64,000 nucleotides of DNA from Thermus islandicus DSM 21543 (GCF_000421625.1 NZ_ATXJ01000001.1:124001-188000), one strand, 5' to 3'; positions 33,586-44,491 are shown, counted from the first letter of the stretch. Translations and numbers: made by a program. Notes: generated by a model from the sequence alone, not told the origin.

Positions 33586-34749
33586 ATGCGCCATTGGTAC
33601 AGCATCTTTCTGGCACTAGGATTCCTCGCCGCCTGCTCCCAGAGTCCCCAGGGGGCGAAACCCCAGGTGGCCGCGGGTCCCGCGGTTACGGTGGAGAAGA
33701 CGGCCAACCCGAGCTTCAAGCGGACCTACACCTGGACCATCAAGAAGCGCGTCACCGACCCGGCCACGGGGTTTCTCCTCCTCGCCCCAGGGCAGTCCTA
33801 CCTGGTGAAGTACGCGGTGGACCTGGTGGGCACTCCCAAGGACACGGACTTCAAGGTGGAAGGCACCGTTACCATCCAGAACACAGGGGTCGGGCCCGTG
33901 GTGCTAAAGGCGCCCACGGATACCCTTTCCACCGGGGAAAGCGTGAGCCTGAGTTGCGGGGTGAGCTTCCCCTACACCCTTTCCGAAGGGGCAAGCCTGG
34001 CGTGCACCTACAGCCAGCTCCTCCCCGACGGGCAGGCCCGGACCAACACCGTAGCCGTCCCCTGGGGCACCGACGGCACCACCTTCCCCAACACCGCCTC
34101 CGCCCAAAAGGCCTTCAGCTTCACCGCCCCCACACAGGTCGTGGACGGCAGCGTCAACGTGGCGGACCCCTCGGCCACCCCCGCCGGGTCCAACAGCAAC
34201 ATCACCCCGGAGGGAATCATCTCCAAGACGTACTTTTTTGAGCGCTGGGTGCGCTTTGAGGCCTGCGGGGAGTACCGGGTGGAGAACACCGCCACCTTCA
34301 CCACGAACACCACCGGCACCCAGGGAAGCGCCTCGGCCACGGTGGCGGTGTCCGTGCCCTGCCAGGGCGGCTGCACCCTCACCCAGGGCTACTGGAAGAC
34401 CCACTCCCGCTACGGCCCTGCCCCTTACGACCCCAACTGGGCCCGTATCGGCGAGGATACCGCCTTCTACCTCTCAGGCCAGACCTACTACCGGGTGCTC
34501 TGGACCTCCCCCCGGGGAAACGCCTACTACATCCTGGCCCACCAGTTCATCGCCGCCAAGCTGAATCGTCTGAACGGGGCCGGCACCACCCCAGCCGTGG
34601 ACGCAGCCCTGGCCTGGGCCGAGAGCTTTTTCAATAGCTACGCCCCCGGAAGCGTTCCTGCCGATCAGGCCAGCCAGGCCAAGGCCTACGCCGCCACCCT
34701 GGACCAGTACAATAACGGCCTCATCGGCCCAGGACACTGCTCGGAGTAA
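33586..34749 (+). CDS. lipoprotein with TQGYWKTH C-terminal module
   Basis: This 387-residue protein has a lipobox (LGFLAACSQS, lipidated Cys about residue 15). The central part (residues 25-255) consists of Thr/Val-rich Ig-like repeats resembling the DUF11-type surface modules (KTANPSFKRTYTWTIKK; VENTATFTTNTTGT). The C-terminal 130 residues begin GCTLTQGYWKTH, a module found at the end of many secreted bacterial proteins with unknown function. It is probably anchored at the cell surface and could be a tip or adhesin component of the operon. ATG 33586 has GGAAGG upstream. Confidence 0.72.
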   Translation: MRHWYSIFLALGFLAACSQSPQGAKPQVAAGPAVTVEKTANPSFKRTYTWTIKKRVTDPATGFLLLAPGQSYLVKYAVDLVGTPKDTDFKVEGTVTIQNTGVGPVVLKAPTDTLSTGESVSLSCGVSFPYTLSEGASLACTYSQLLPDGQARTNTVAVPWGTDGTTFPNTASAQKAFSFTAPTQVVDGSVNVADPSATPAGSNSNITPEGIISKTYFFERWVRFEACGEYRVENTATFTTNTTGTQGSASATVAVSVPCQGGCTLTQGYWKTHSRYGPAPYDPNWARIGEDTAFYLSGQTYYRVLWTSPRGNAYYILAHQFIAAKLNRLNGAGTTPAVDAALAWAESFFNSYAPGSVPADQASQAKAYAATLDQYNNGLIGPGHCSE

Positions 34750-34805
34750 GGACGCCCAGCCCCCGAGCAGCCCCACCCTGCCCGGGGGCCTCCAAGGAGG
34801 AAGAG

Positions 34806-35234
34806 ATGAAAAAGACCCTTTTCAGCCTGCTTCTCCTCGCTGCCTGCTCCATGCCCCAAGGGATCCGGACCACGGGGGACCTGCGCCTCCAGTCGGTCCA
34901 GCCCGACGTGGTAGCGGGCTGCCCCGTGCGGGCCGGGGATTGGATGGCCCTCAAGGGGAACCGCTTTGGCTCCCAGGCGGACTGGGACCAGGGGAAAAGC
35001 TACGCCCTCTTTCCCCCGGAGCCCGGGCTTAGGGCGGAAGCCCCGGAGATCACCCAGGCGGCCAACCCCGCCACCCTAATGTTCCGCGTTCCCAAGGGGG
35101 CAGAAAGCGGAATCCTCCACCTTCACGTGGAGGGCGTGGGGGACGCGGAGATCCCCGTAACGGTTCAGGGAATAGCCCCCCAAATGGCCGTCCCTGGGTG
35201 CGAGATCCCGTCGCCGCCCCCTCCTCCGAGGTAG
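34806..35234 (+). CDS. small lipoprotein with IPT/TIG-like domain
   Basis: This 142-residue protein has a lipobox (LLLAACSMP). The mature part resembles an IPT/TIG Ig-like domain: VQPDVVAGCPVRAGDWMALKGNRFG at the start and VPKGAESGILHLHVEGVG near the end. Two internal cysteines could pair. A proline tail (PSPPPPPR) ends it. A GGAGGAAGAG ribosome site precedes the ATG. It is the last gene of the exported cluster and is convergent with folE. Confidence 0.7.
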   Translation: MKKTLFSLLLLAACSMPQGIRTTGDLRLQSVQPDVVAGCPVRAGDWMALKGNRFGSQADWDQGKSYALFPPEPGLRAEAPEITQAANPATLMFRVPKGAESGILHLHVEGVGDAEIPVTVQGIAPQMAVPGCEIPSPPPPPR

Positions 35235-35249
35235 AACAGGGGCCCTTTT

Positions 35250-35861
35250 TTAGGGCTTCAGGTGGCTCAGGAACTCCTCCCGGGTCTTGGCGTCCTCCCG
35301 GAAAACCCCCAGCATGGCGCTGGTGATGGTGCGGGAGTGCTGCTTCTCCACCCCCCGCATCATCATGCAGAGGTGGACCCCCTCCACCACCACCCCTACC
35401 CCGCGGGGTTTCAAGACCTCCTGGATGGCCTCGGCGATCTGCACCGCAAGCCTCTCCTGCACCTGGAGACGGCGGGCGAAGAGGTCCACGATGCGGGCGA
35501 ACTTGGAGAGGCCCAGGATCCGCTCGCTGGGGATGTAGCCGATGTGGACCTGGCCAAAAAAGGGGAGCATGTGGTGCTCGCAGAGGGAGTAGAACTCTAT
35601 GCCCTTCACCACCACCATCTCGCTCCCCTCGGCCTGGAAGACCGCCCCGTTCACGATGGCCTCCAGGTCCTGGCGGTAACCCCGGGTCAGAAAGGCCCAG
35701 GCCTTGGCCACCCGCTCCGGCGTCTTCAAAAGGCCCTCCCGGCCCGGGTCCTCCCCAATCACCTGGAGCCACTCCGTGGCCAGCCCCTTGAGGCGCTCCA
35801 AGTCCAGATCCGTTTCAAAGGCCAGGCCGGTCTCCTCTATCTCCACCATCTTGCGTCCCAT
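35250..35861 (-). CDS. folE: GTP cyclohydrolase I
   Basis: This 203-residue enzyme converts GTP to dihydroneopterin triphosphate, the first step of folate synthesis. The zinc site is visible in [22 protein letters not shown] and HLCMMMRGV (Cys, His, Cys). [13 protein letters not shown] and [11 protein letters not shown] are typical of the type IA enzyme. ATG 35861 has a strong GGAGGGAGC ribosome site, which favours it over the longer frame. It is the end of a minus-strand unit that includes the carbonic-anhydrase-like, ndx1 and DUF1028 genes. Confidence 0.97.
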   Translation of the reverse strand: MGRKMVEIEETGLAFETDLDLERLKGLATEWLQVIGEDPGREGLLKTPERVAKAWAFLTRGYRQDLEAIVNGAVFQAEGSEMVVVKGIEFYSLCEHHMLPFFGQVHIGYIPSERILGLSKFARIVDLFARRLQVQERLAVQIAEAIQEVLKPRGVGVVVEGVHLCMMMRGVEKQHSRTITSAMLGVFREDAKTREEFLSHLKP

Positions 35862-35899
35862 GGTGCTCCCTCCGGGGCCTTCCCTGTGTGGCCCCCGCC

Positions 35900-37807
<1,908 letters not shown>

Positions 37808-37848
37808 ACCCTTATCCTAAGCGCCTTTCCCGGGCAGAGGTGCGGCTC

Positions 37849-37876
37849 TTGCCAAAACCGCCAAGGGGTGTACAAT
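37849..37876 (+). promoter_or_regulatory. promoter of the phn operon (leaderless)
   Basis: TTGCCA (37849-37854), a 16-bp spacer and TACAAT (37871-37876) form a good promoter. The -10 ends 7 nt before the phnD ATG at 37884, so the mRNA is expected to begin at the start codon. Confidence 0.65.
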
Positions 37877-37883
37877 CCTCCTG

Positions 37884-38753
37884 ATGAAACGCCTGCTTCT
37901 CCTGCTTGCGGCCCTCCTTGGCCTCGGCCTGGCCCAGGCCCCGGTCAAGGTGCGCATCGGCTTCAACCCCACCCAGAACTCCGACCAGCTCAAGGCGGCG
38001 GCCCAGGCCATCGCCGACTACATTGAGAAGGAGTTCCGGGGCACCGTGGAGGTGGAGATCTTTGTGCCCACCGAGTACCGCGGCCTCATTGAGGCCATGA
38101 AGGCGGGCAAGCTGGAGTTCGCCTTCTTCCCCCCGGACGGGTACGTGCTGGCCCACCGGGAGGCGGGGGCCGAGGTCCTGCTCAAATCCGTGCGCAACGG
38201 CAACCCCTACTACTGGTCGGCCATCATCGTGCGCAAGGACTCGGGGTACAGGCGCATCGAGGACCTCGAGGGCAAGACCATCGCCTGGGTGGACCCCCTT
38301 TCCGCCGCGGGCTACGTCTTTCCCCGGGCGGCCCTGGTGAGCCGGGGCATCAACCCCGACACCTTCTTCGCCAAGCAGGTCTTCGCCGGCAAGCACGACG
38401 CCGCCGTCTTGGCGGTCCTCAACAGGTCGGTGGACGCCGCCGCCACCTTCGCCAACGACGACAAGAACAAGTCCGGGGCCTGGACCCAGTTCCTCAAGCC
38501 GGAGGAGGCCCGGCAGATCACGGCCATCTTCTACTCCAAGCCCATCCCCGGGGACACCTTCTCCGTGGCCAAGGACTTCCTGGCCAAGTACCCCAACCTG
38601 GCCCGAGGAATCGCCGCCGCCATCCAGCGGTGCAAGGCCCCGAACTGCAAGCTCCTGCAAAACCTGTACCGCATTGACTACATGGTCCCCGCCAAGGACG
38701 CGGACTACGATGTGGTGCGGGAGGCCCGGCGCATCTCCGGACAGGACAAGTGA
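37884..38753 (+). CDS. phnD: phosphonate-type ABC transporter substrate-binding protein
   Basis: This 289-residue exported protein has a signal peptide ending LGLAQA and no lipobox. PhnD-type features are RIGFNPTQNSDQLKAAAQAIADYIEKE, PTEYRGLIEAMKAGKLEFAFFPPDGYVLA and KTIAWVDPLSAAGYVFPRAAL. The family binds phosphonates, phosphite or phosphate. The residues that distinguish these ligands cannot be judged here. It is the first gene of a three-gene uptake operon. Confidence 0.9.
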   Translation: MKRLLLLLAALLGLGLAQAPVKVRIGFNPTQNSDQLKAAAQAIADYIEKEFRGTVEVEIFVPTEYRGLIEAMKAGKLEFAFFPPDGYVLAHREAGAEVLLKSVRNGNPYYWSAIIVRKDSGYRRIEDLEGKTIAWVDPLSAAGYVFPRAALVSRGINPDTFFAKQVFAGKHDAAVLAVLNRSVDAAATFANDDKNKSGAWTQFLKPEEARQITAIFYSKPIPGDTFSVAKDFLAKYPNLARGIAAAIQRCKAPNCKLLQNLYRIDYMVPAKDADYDVVREARRISGQDK

Positions 38754-38797
38754 GGGCCAGGCCCCCGGGGCCGCCCTGAGGTCCTTTGGGCCCTCCC

Positions 38798-39547
38798 ATG
38801 ATTGAGGTGAGGCGCCTAAGCAAGGTCTACCCCGACGGGACGCGTGCCCTTTCCGGGGTAACCGTTTCCATACCCGAGGGCGACTTCGTGGCCATCCTCG
38901 GCCTTTCCGGGGCAGGCAAGAGCACCTTCCTGCGCACCCTAAACCGCCTGGTGGAGCCCACCGAGGGGGAGGTGTGGGTTGGCGGGGTAGAGGTGACCCG
39001 GCTCTCCCGCAAGGACCTCCAGGCCTTCCGCCGCCAGGTGGGCTTCATCTTTCAGCAGTTCAACCTGGTCCAGCGGCTCACCGTCTTGGAAAACGTCCTC
39101 CACGGTCGCCTGGGCTACCTCCCCACCTGGCGGGGGCTTCTGGGCCTGTACCGCGAGGAGGATGTGGCCATCGCCCTGGAACAGATCCGGCGCGTGGGGC
39201 TTCAGGGCAAGGAGCGGGCCCGGGCCGACCAGCTCTCCGGTGGACAGCAGCAGCGGGTGGCCATCGCCCGGGCCCTGGCCCAGGAGCCCCGGCTGATCCT
39301 GGCCGACGAGCCCATGGCCTCCCTGGACCCCCGGCTTTCCGACGTGATCCTGGGCATCCTCAAGGAGTACAACGAGGAAAAAGGGGTGACTGTCCTGGTG
39401 AACATCCACGTGCTGGAGCTGGCCCGGCGCTATGCTCGCCGCATCCTGGCCTTCAACCGGGGGCATCTGGTGTTTGACGGCCCCGTGGAGGCCCTCACCC
39501 CGGAGGTGGAGGCCCGGGTGTACGCGGGCAACCTGGAGGCGCTATGA
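38798..39547 (+). CDS. phnC: phosphonate-type ABC transporter ATP-binding protein
   Basis: This 249-residue ATPase has Walker A GLSGAGKST, Q-loop in VGFIFQQFNLVQRLTV, signature LSGGQQQRVAIARAL, Walker B RLILADEP and the H-loop histidine in VLVNIHVLEL. The HGRLGYLPTWRGLLGLY insertion is characteristic of PhnC. ATG 38798 begins the conserved MIEVRRLSKVY. The stop overlaps the permease start (ATGA). Confidence 0.95.
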   Translation: MIEVRRLSKVYPDGTRALSGVTVSIPEGDFVAILGLSGAGKSTFLRTLNRLVEPTEGEVWVGGVEVTRLSRKDLQAFRRQVGFIFQQFNLVQRLTVLENVLHGRLGYLPTWRGLLGLYREEDVAIALEQIRRVGLQGKERARADQLSGGQQQRVAIARALAQEPRLILADEPMASLDPRLSDVILGILKEYNEEKGVTVLVNIHVLELARRYARRILAFNRGHLVFDGPVEALTPEVEARVYAGNLEAL

Positions 39548-41169
39548 GCCTCGGCCTCTTCCTCGCCGGCCTCCTCCTGGCGGGCCTTCTGGGCCTGGGC
39601 CAGGGCTCGGTGCGCCGCTACCAGGTGGCCGCCGGGCTAGGCCTCCTGGTGGCCAGCGCCGCCTTCCCCCTGGCGCAGGCCGTGGGGTACCTCTCCCGGG
39701 AGGCCCTGGGGCCCACCCTCCTGGCCCTGCTGCCCTTCGCCCCGTACCTAGCCCTGGTGCCCCTAGGGGGGCTTCTGGCCCTGGGGTTCGCCCCCCTGGG
39801 GGGGCGGGTAGCGGGGCTCGGGGGAGCGGTGGGAGGCGGGCTAGGCCTCCTTAGCCTCCTTGCCTTCCTGCAGGGCCCGGCGCACCTGGTGCGCCTCAAG
39901 CCCCTCCCCGGCCTCATGGAGGGGTTTGCGGGCCTCGCCCTCTTCCTCACCCTCGCCCTCCTCGCCTACCAGGACCGGCGCCGGGCCTGGCTCTGGCTTC
40001 CCTTGGGGGGGGCTCTGGGCCTTGCGGGCTTCCTCTGGCTCAGCTCGCCCGCGGGGCACACCTACTTCCCCCGGATGGAGGGCTACTACAAGCTGGTCCT
40101 GCCCGCGGAACCCGGCGCGGAGAGGCGCCTGGTGGAGCGCTTCAACCAGGGCCTCGAGGCGCTCAACCAGGCACGACGGGAGATCGGCCTGCCCCCCCTT
40201 AAACCCGTGGAGAGCCTCGCCGGCCTGGGCGAGGGACGCCTCCCCCAGGAGGTCAGCCAGGAGGGGTACCGGCTCCTCCGTCCGCAGGCCCCGGGCTACG
40301 GCGCCGCCGCCCTCCTGCTCTTCCTTGGTGTCCTGACGGGGTCCGGGCTCTGGCTCCTCCGGTCCCCCAGCCTCCAGGAAGCCGGGGACCTACGCGCGGG
40401 CCTCGTCCTGGCCGGGGTGGCCTTGAGCGTCTTTCCTGCCTTTGACGCCACGGAGTTTGACCTGGGCAAGCTGGTCAAGGGCTGGCCCTTCCTGGTGAAC
40501 TTCCTGCACCGAGCCTGGCCCCCCAACCTGGCCCAGCCGGAAAGCGGCCTCTATCCCCTCCAGAGCGTGGCCAGCGAGATGCTCCTCACGGTGGAGATCG
40601 CCCTGGTGGGCACCCTGCTCGCCGCCCTTTTCGCCCTCCCCACCAGCTTCCTGGCCGCGCGCAACCTCACCTTCCGGAGCCCCCTTCTCCGCCCCCTCTT
40701 CTACCTGGTGCGGGCCTTCTACAACGTGGACCGGGGGATAGACACCCTGATCCTGGCCCTGGTCCTGGTGGCGGCCGTGGGGCTCGGCCCCTTCGCCGGG
40801 GTGCTGGCCATGGCCATCCACTCCCTGGCCGACCTGGGCAAGCTCTACTCCGAGGCCATAGAGAACGTGGACCGGGGGCCCATTGAGGCCCTGGAGAGCG
40901 TGGGAGCGAGCGGCAGCAACGTCCTCCGCTGGGCCATCCTGCCCCAGGTCCTGCCCCTCTTCGTGTCCTACACCCTCTACCGCTTTGAGATCAACTTCCG
41001 CGTGTCCATCGTCCTCGGGCTGGTGGGAGCGGGAGGGATCGGCTTCTTCATCAAGGGGGCCATGGACGCCGGGCACTACGACCAGATGGTGATCGGGATC
41101 CTCGCCATCGTGCTGGTGGTGAACCTCATTGACTTCGCCTCCAGCTGGCTGCGAAGCCGCTTGGTGTAG
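39544..41169 (+). CDS. phnE: phosphonate-type ABC permease with long N-terminal membrane extension
   Basis: This 541-residue protein has a typical PhnE permease in its last 220 residues: VASEMLLTVEIALVGTLLAALFALPTSFLAARNL, then the EAA loop ESVGASGSNVLRWAILPQVLP. PhnE proteins are usually about 260-290 residues. The first 300 residues here add six or more hydrophobic segments and one extracytoplasmic stretch (about 170-245, with FNQGLEALNQARREIGLPPLKP). No second PhnE gene follows, so a homodimer of the long form is expected. The role of the extension is unknown. Confidence 0.85.
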   Translation: MSLGLFLAGLLLAGLLGLGQGSVRRYQVAAGLGLLVASAAFPLAQAVGYLSREALGPTLLALLPFAPYLALVPLGGLLALGFAPLGGRVAGLGGAVGGGLGLLSLLAFLQGPAHLVRLKPLPGLMEGFAGLALFLTLALLAYQDRRRAWLWLPLGGALGLAGFLWLSSPAGHTYFPRMEGYYKLVLPAEPGAERRLVERFNQGLEALNQARREIGLPPLKPVESLAGLGEGRLPQEVSQEGYRLLRPQAPGYGAAALLLFLGVLTGSGLWLLRSPSLQEAGDLRAGLVLAGVALSVFPAFDATEFDLGKLVKGWPFLVNFLHRAWPPNLAQPESGLYPLQSVASEMLLTVEIALVGTLLAALFALPTSFLAARNLTFRSPLLRPLFYLVRAFYNVDRGIDTLILALVLVAAVGLGPFAGVLAMAIHSLADLGKLYSEAIENVDRGPIEALESVGASGSNVLRWAILPQVLPLFVSYTLYRFEINFRVSIVLGLVGAGGIGFFIKGAMDAGHYDQMVIGILAIVLVVNLIDFASSWLRSRLV

Positions 41170-41180
41170 GCCCCGGAGCC

Positions 41181-41864
41181 TCAGGACTGGAGGAGGGCCT
41201 CGGCCTCGAGGCGGGCGAGGACCCGCTCCAGGCTTCCCCCCCGCCAGCGCTCCACGGCATAGGTGGAAAGGGGAAAGCGCTCCTTAAGCCGCCTAAGAAG
41301 CCCCGCCGCGTCCTCAGGACGGCTTCCCTGGAGGACCAAAAGGTACCCCGTCTTAAGCCGGAAGGCCAGATCCCCCCGCCTAAGCTCCTCCTGGAGCTTC
41401 CCGGGGGGGGTCTCCGTGCCCAGGTAGATAAGGACCAGGGGCCGCCTCAGGGCCAGGCCCTCCAGGGCCCCCGCCATCCGCCTGAGGTCCTCCAGGCTCC
41501 CCACCCCGGGCAGGGGGGGGAGGAGGGGAGCCTCCCGCCCCGTGCCGAGGAAGAAGGCGGCCCCAAAGGCCAACGCTCCCAGGATCCCGCCCAGGGCCAC
41601 GATCCCCGGCGCCTCGAGCCCCGTGAGGAGCAGGGTGCCCTCGAGGGCGAGCTGGAAGGCCAGAAGCCCCAGGCCCAGCACCAGGGCCAGCTGTACCGGA
41701 AAGGCCAGGGGAAAGCGGGAGTAGAGGCTTCCCGCCCCCGCCAAGAGCAGGGCGGCCGCCACCAGGCCGAGGCCCCGGTCCACCTGGCCCGGCGGGCCGA
41801 ACCAGGCCAGGGGGGCGAGCCCGAGCAGGCAAAGACCCCAGGGCAGAAGGAAAAGCCCCCGCAT
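41181..41864 (-). CDS. membrane protein with degenerate GGDEF-like C-terminus
   Basis: This 227-residue protein has four or five membrane helices in residues 1-110. A cytoplasmic domain follows whose end reads RRGDLAFRLKTGYLLVLQG, then EDAAGLLRRLKERFPL. This lines up with the diguanylate cyclase pattern RxxDxxxRxGGDEFxxLL, but GGDEF is replaced by KTGYL, so cyclase activity is not expected. It may sense a signal or bind a partner. ATG 41864 has GGGAGG upstream and was preferred over GTG 41882. Confidence 0.6.
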   Translation of the reverse strand: MRGLFLLPWGLCLLGLAPLAWFGPPGQVDRGLGLVAAALLLAGAGSLYSRFPLAFPVQLALVLGLGLLAFQLALEGTLLLTGLEAPGIVALGGILGALAFGAAFFLGTGREAPLLPPLPGVGSLEDLRRMAGALEGLALRRPLVLIYLGTETPPGKLQEELRRGDLAFRLKTGYLLVLQGSRPEDAAGLLRRLKERFPLSTYAVERWRGGSLERVLARLEAEALLQS

Positions 41865-41914
41865 GCCTCCCAAGGCTACCACAACCCCCCTTAAGCCGGC
41901 CTTAGCATGAGGGG

Positions 41915-43180
41915 GTGGAGCCCCTTGCGGAGCGCCTCAGGCCCCAAAACCTGGAGGAGGTCCTGGGCCAGCCCCACCTCACCGGCCCCCAGGGCCTTCT
42001 CCGCCGGATGCTGGAGGGGAAGAGGCTCTTTTCCATGGTCCTCTTCGGCCCCCCGGGCACGGGCAAGACCACCCTGGCGAGGCTCCTCGCCGAGGGGGCG
42101 GGGAGGCCCTTCCTCCGGCTTTCCGCCGTGGAGGCGGGGCTTAAGGAGGTGCGCCAGGCGGTAGAAAGGGCCAAGGAGGGAGGGGGGCTCGTCCTCCTCC
42201 TGGACGAGGTCCACCGCTTCAACAAGGCCCAGCAGGACGCCCTCCTCCCCCACCTGGAGTCGGGCCTCCTCACCCTCATCGGGGCCACGGCGGAAAACCC
42301 GGCCTTTGAGCTCGTCCCCGCCCTCCGCTCCCGCCTCCGCTTTTTCCCCTTGAGGCCCCTCCAGGAGGCCGACCTCCTCGCCCTCCTCCGCCGGGCCCTG
42401 GAGGACCCCCGGGGGCTTCCCGGCACCCCTTACGAGGAGGAGGCCCTAAGGCTCCTGGCGAGGGCGGCCGAGGGGGATGCCCGCTTTGCCCTGAACACCC
42501 TAGAGCTGGCCGCAAGCTTCGGCCGGGTGGACCTAAAGAGCGTGCGGGAGGCCCTGGGGGCGGAGCGCTTCGGCATGGACCGGGAGGGGGACCGCTTTTA
42601 CGACCTGGTCTCCGCCCTCCACAAGTCCCTGCGGGGAAGCCACGTGGACGCCGCCCTTTACTACCTGGCGAGGCTCCTCAAAGGCGGGGCCGACCCCCGG
42701 TACCTCGCCCGGAGGCTCATCCGGGTGGCCCTCGAGGACGTAGGCCTCGCCGACCCCCTGGCCCTAAGGCTCACCGTGGCCGCCAAGGAGGCCTACGAGG
42801 CCCTAGGAAGCCCGGAAGGGGAGCTGGCCCTGGTGGAGGCCACGGTCTACCTCGCCTTGGCCCCGAAGAGCCACAGCCTCTATGCCGCCTGGAAGCGGGC
42901 GGAGGAGGCGGCCAGGGCACACCCCGAGGCCCCCGTTCCCCTGAACCTGAGGAACGCCCCCACCGGCTTGGCCCGCGCTCTGGGCCACGGGGAGGGCTAC
43001 GCCTACTACCACGAGGACAAGGAAGGCAGCTTCGCCCAAAGGTACCTGCCTGAGGGCCTCGAGGGCCTCCTCCTTTTCCAGGCCCAGGGGGAGGGCTGGG
43101 AGGAGCGGGTTCGGGCCCGGCTGGCCCAGCTTAGGGCCCGGTTTCAAGGCGGAAGCGAAGGGCCCCCGCCAGATAGATGA
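41915..43180 (+). CDS. rarA: replication-associated recombination protein RarA (MgsA) AAA ATPase
   Basis: This 421-residue clamp-loader-like ATPase acts at stalled replication forks. It has Walker [13 protein letters not shown], Walker [16 protein letters not shown], sensor 1 [14 protein letters not shown] and arginine finger ALRSRL. The family-specific C-terminal tetramerisation part has [26 protein letters not shown] and [19 protein letters not shown] 41915 lies 6 nt after a TAGCAT -10-like hexamer, which implies a leaderless mRNA. The 3' end overlaps a convergent lipoprotein gene by 50 bp. Confidence 0.95.
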   Translation: MEPLAERLRPQNLEEVLGQPHLTGPQGLLRRMLEGKRLFSMVLFGPPGTGKTTLARLLAEGAGRPFLRLSAVEAGLKEVRQAVERAKEGGGLVLLLDEVHRFNKAQQDALLPHLESGLLTLIGATAENPAFELVPALRSRLRFFPLRPLQEADLLALLRRALEDPRGLPGTPYEEEALRLLARAAEGDARFALNTLELAASFGRVDLKSVREALGAERFGMDREGDRFYDLVSALHKSLRGSHVDAALYYLARLLKGGADPRYLARRLIRVALEDVGLADPLALRLTVAAKEAYEALGSPEGELALVEATVYLALAPKSHSLYAAWKRAEEAARAHPEAPVPLNLRNAPTGLARALGHGEGYAYYHEDKEGSFAQRYLPEGLEGLLLFQAQGEGWEERVRARLAQLRARFQGGSEGPPPDR

Positions 43181-43633
43181 TGAGGTTTTCCCCCACGAAA
43201 GCCCCCGCCTCGAGGCCCCCCTCCGGCCCCATATAACCGAAAGCCGCCTGGGGCACCAGGAGGACAGGGGGGCCGCAGAAAAAGTTGTACCCTCCGGGCG
43301 TACACGGAGGAAGAAGCCCCACGGCCAAGTGAAGGGGGGGGCTCAGGTAAAACCCCCCCTGGCCCAGGAGCACCCCCCCGGGGCTAAGGTGGCCTTAAGC
43401 CCAGCCCGAAGGCCAAGCTGAACGGAAAAGTTCTCCTCCTGGGCCCCATCGCCCCGGGCATAGGCCAGATAGGGAAGGGGAATCAGGGGGTAACGATCCC
43501 GGTTGGAAAAGGGATTCCGCATCAGGCTGAGCCCCAGGGCCAGCTCCTCTCCCCGCACCGGCTCGGGCGAACGCAAAACGGCCACCGGAAGGCACCCCGC
43601 AAGGAGAAGCGCCAAGGTCCAGACCGCACGCAT
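43131..43633 (-). pseudogene. beta-rich lipoprotein gene frameshifted at a G7 tract
   Basis: A reading frame from 43633 starts with a lipobox (LALLLAGCLPV) and runs to 43343 as 96 residues. A second frame continues to 43131. The join is a run of seven G on the minus strand (43379-43373): with eight G the protein reads LAPGGVLLGQGGFYLSPPLHLAVG and continues as one chain of about 167 residues with Gly/Tyr-rich beta strands. As written the product stops early. This could be a true mutation, a homopolymer sequencing error, or a slippage site. The intact form would be a small outer-membrane-like lipoprotein of unknown role. Confidence 0.65.
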
Positions 43634-43672
43634 ACCCGTTGCCCCCTCGGGACGAGGGTAGCCCTTCGGGGA

Positions 43673-44446
43673 TCAGCCCTTCAAGCCCTCCTCAAAGGTG
43701 GCCACCACCCGCCGCTCAAAGAGGAGGTAGAGGAGGGCAATGGGGAGCACGGAGAGCAGGGCCGCCGCCGAGAGGAGGCCCCAGTCCGTGGGGTACTTGC
43801 GCTGGAGGTCCGTGAGCCAGGTCTGCACCGTCCAGAACCGGGGGTCCGAAACGACGACCCGGGGGTAGAGGACCAGGTTCCAGTGGGCAGCGAAGGCCAG
43901 CACCCCGGCCGCCACCAGGCTGGGCCGGACCAGGGGGAGGAGGATGCGGAAGAGGAGGACCCGGTGCCCCGCCCCGTCCAGCCTGGCCGCCTCCAGAAGC
44001 TCCTCAGGGACGGCCCGCATGGCCTGGTAGACGAGGTAGACCACGAAGGGGCTCGCGGCGAAGGGCAGGACCAGGGCCCAGGGGGTCTCCAGGAGGGAAA
44101 GCCGTTTGAGGATGCCGTAAAGGGGAACCAAGAGGAGCTCGGCCGGGACGGCCATGAGGACCAGGTAGAAGGGGAGAAGCCCAAGCCCCGCCCGGAGGGC
44201 GTAGGCGGCGAGGAGGGCGGTGAGGAGCTGGAGGAGGGCCACCCCCGAGGAAAGGCCCAGGGAAAAGAGAAGCCTCCCCCAAAACCCCTCCTTGGCCAGG
44301 GCGCGCACGTTCTCCAAGCTGAGGCCCACCCGGGAAAAGAGCTCCCCCGAGTACACCGCCTCCTTGGGCATGAAGGCGGCGTAGGCCATCCAGAGGAAGG
44401 GGAGGAGCGCAAAGAAAAGGGCGAGGAGGGCGAGGAGGTGGCGCAC
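43673..44446 (-). CDS. carbohydrate ABC transporter permease (MalG/UgpE type), orphan
   Basis: This 257-residue protein has six membrane helices and the EAA loop EELLEAARLDGAGHRVLLFRILLPLVRPSL, the site where the ATPase docks. It belongs to the MalG/UgpE side of sugar transporters. No MalF partner, ATPase or binding protein is adjacent, although two UgpB-like binding proteins lie at 5-7.5 kb. GTG 44446 sits 6 nt after TAGAAT (44458-44453), so it has its own leaderless promoter. Confidence 0.85.
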   Translation of the reverse strand: MRHLLALLALFFALLPFLWMAYAAFMPKEAVYSGELFSRVGLSLENVRALAKEGFWGRLLFSLGLSSGVALLQLLTALLAAYALRAGLGLLPFYLVLMAVPAELLLVPLYGILKRLSLLETPWALVLPFAASPFVVYLVYQAMRAVPEELLEAARLDGAGHRVLLFRILLPLVRPSLVAAGVLAFAAHWNLVLYPRVVVSDPRFWTVQTWLTDLQRKYPTDWGLLSAAALLSVLPIALLYLLFERRVVATFEEGLKG

Positions 44447-44463
44447 GGGGGCATTCTACTAAA

Positions 44464-44491
44464 CCCCGCCGAGGCCTGGCCCTCGGCGGGG
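44464..44491 (-). terminator. terminator of the small secreted peptide gene
   Basis: An 11-bp perfect stem (CCCCGCCGAGG / CCTCGGCGGGG) with a 6-nt loop lies 14 nt after the peptide gene stop on the minus strand and is followed by TTTAGT. Confidence 0.7.
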
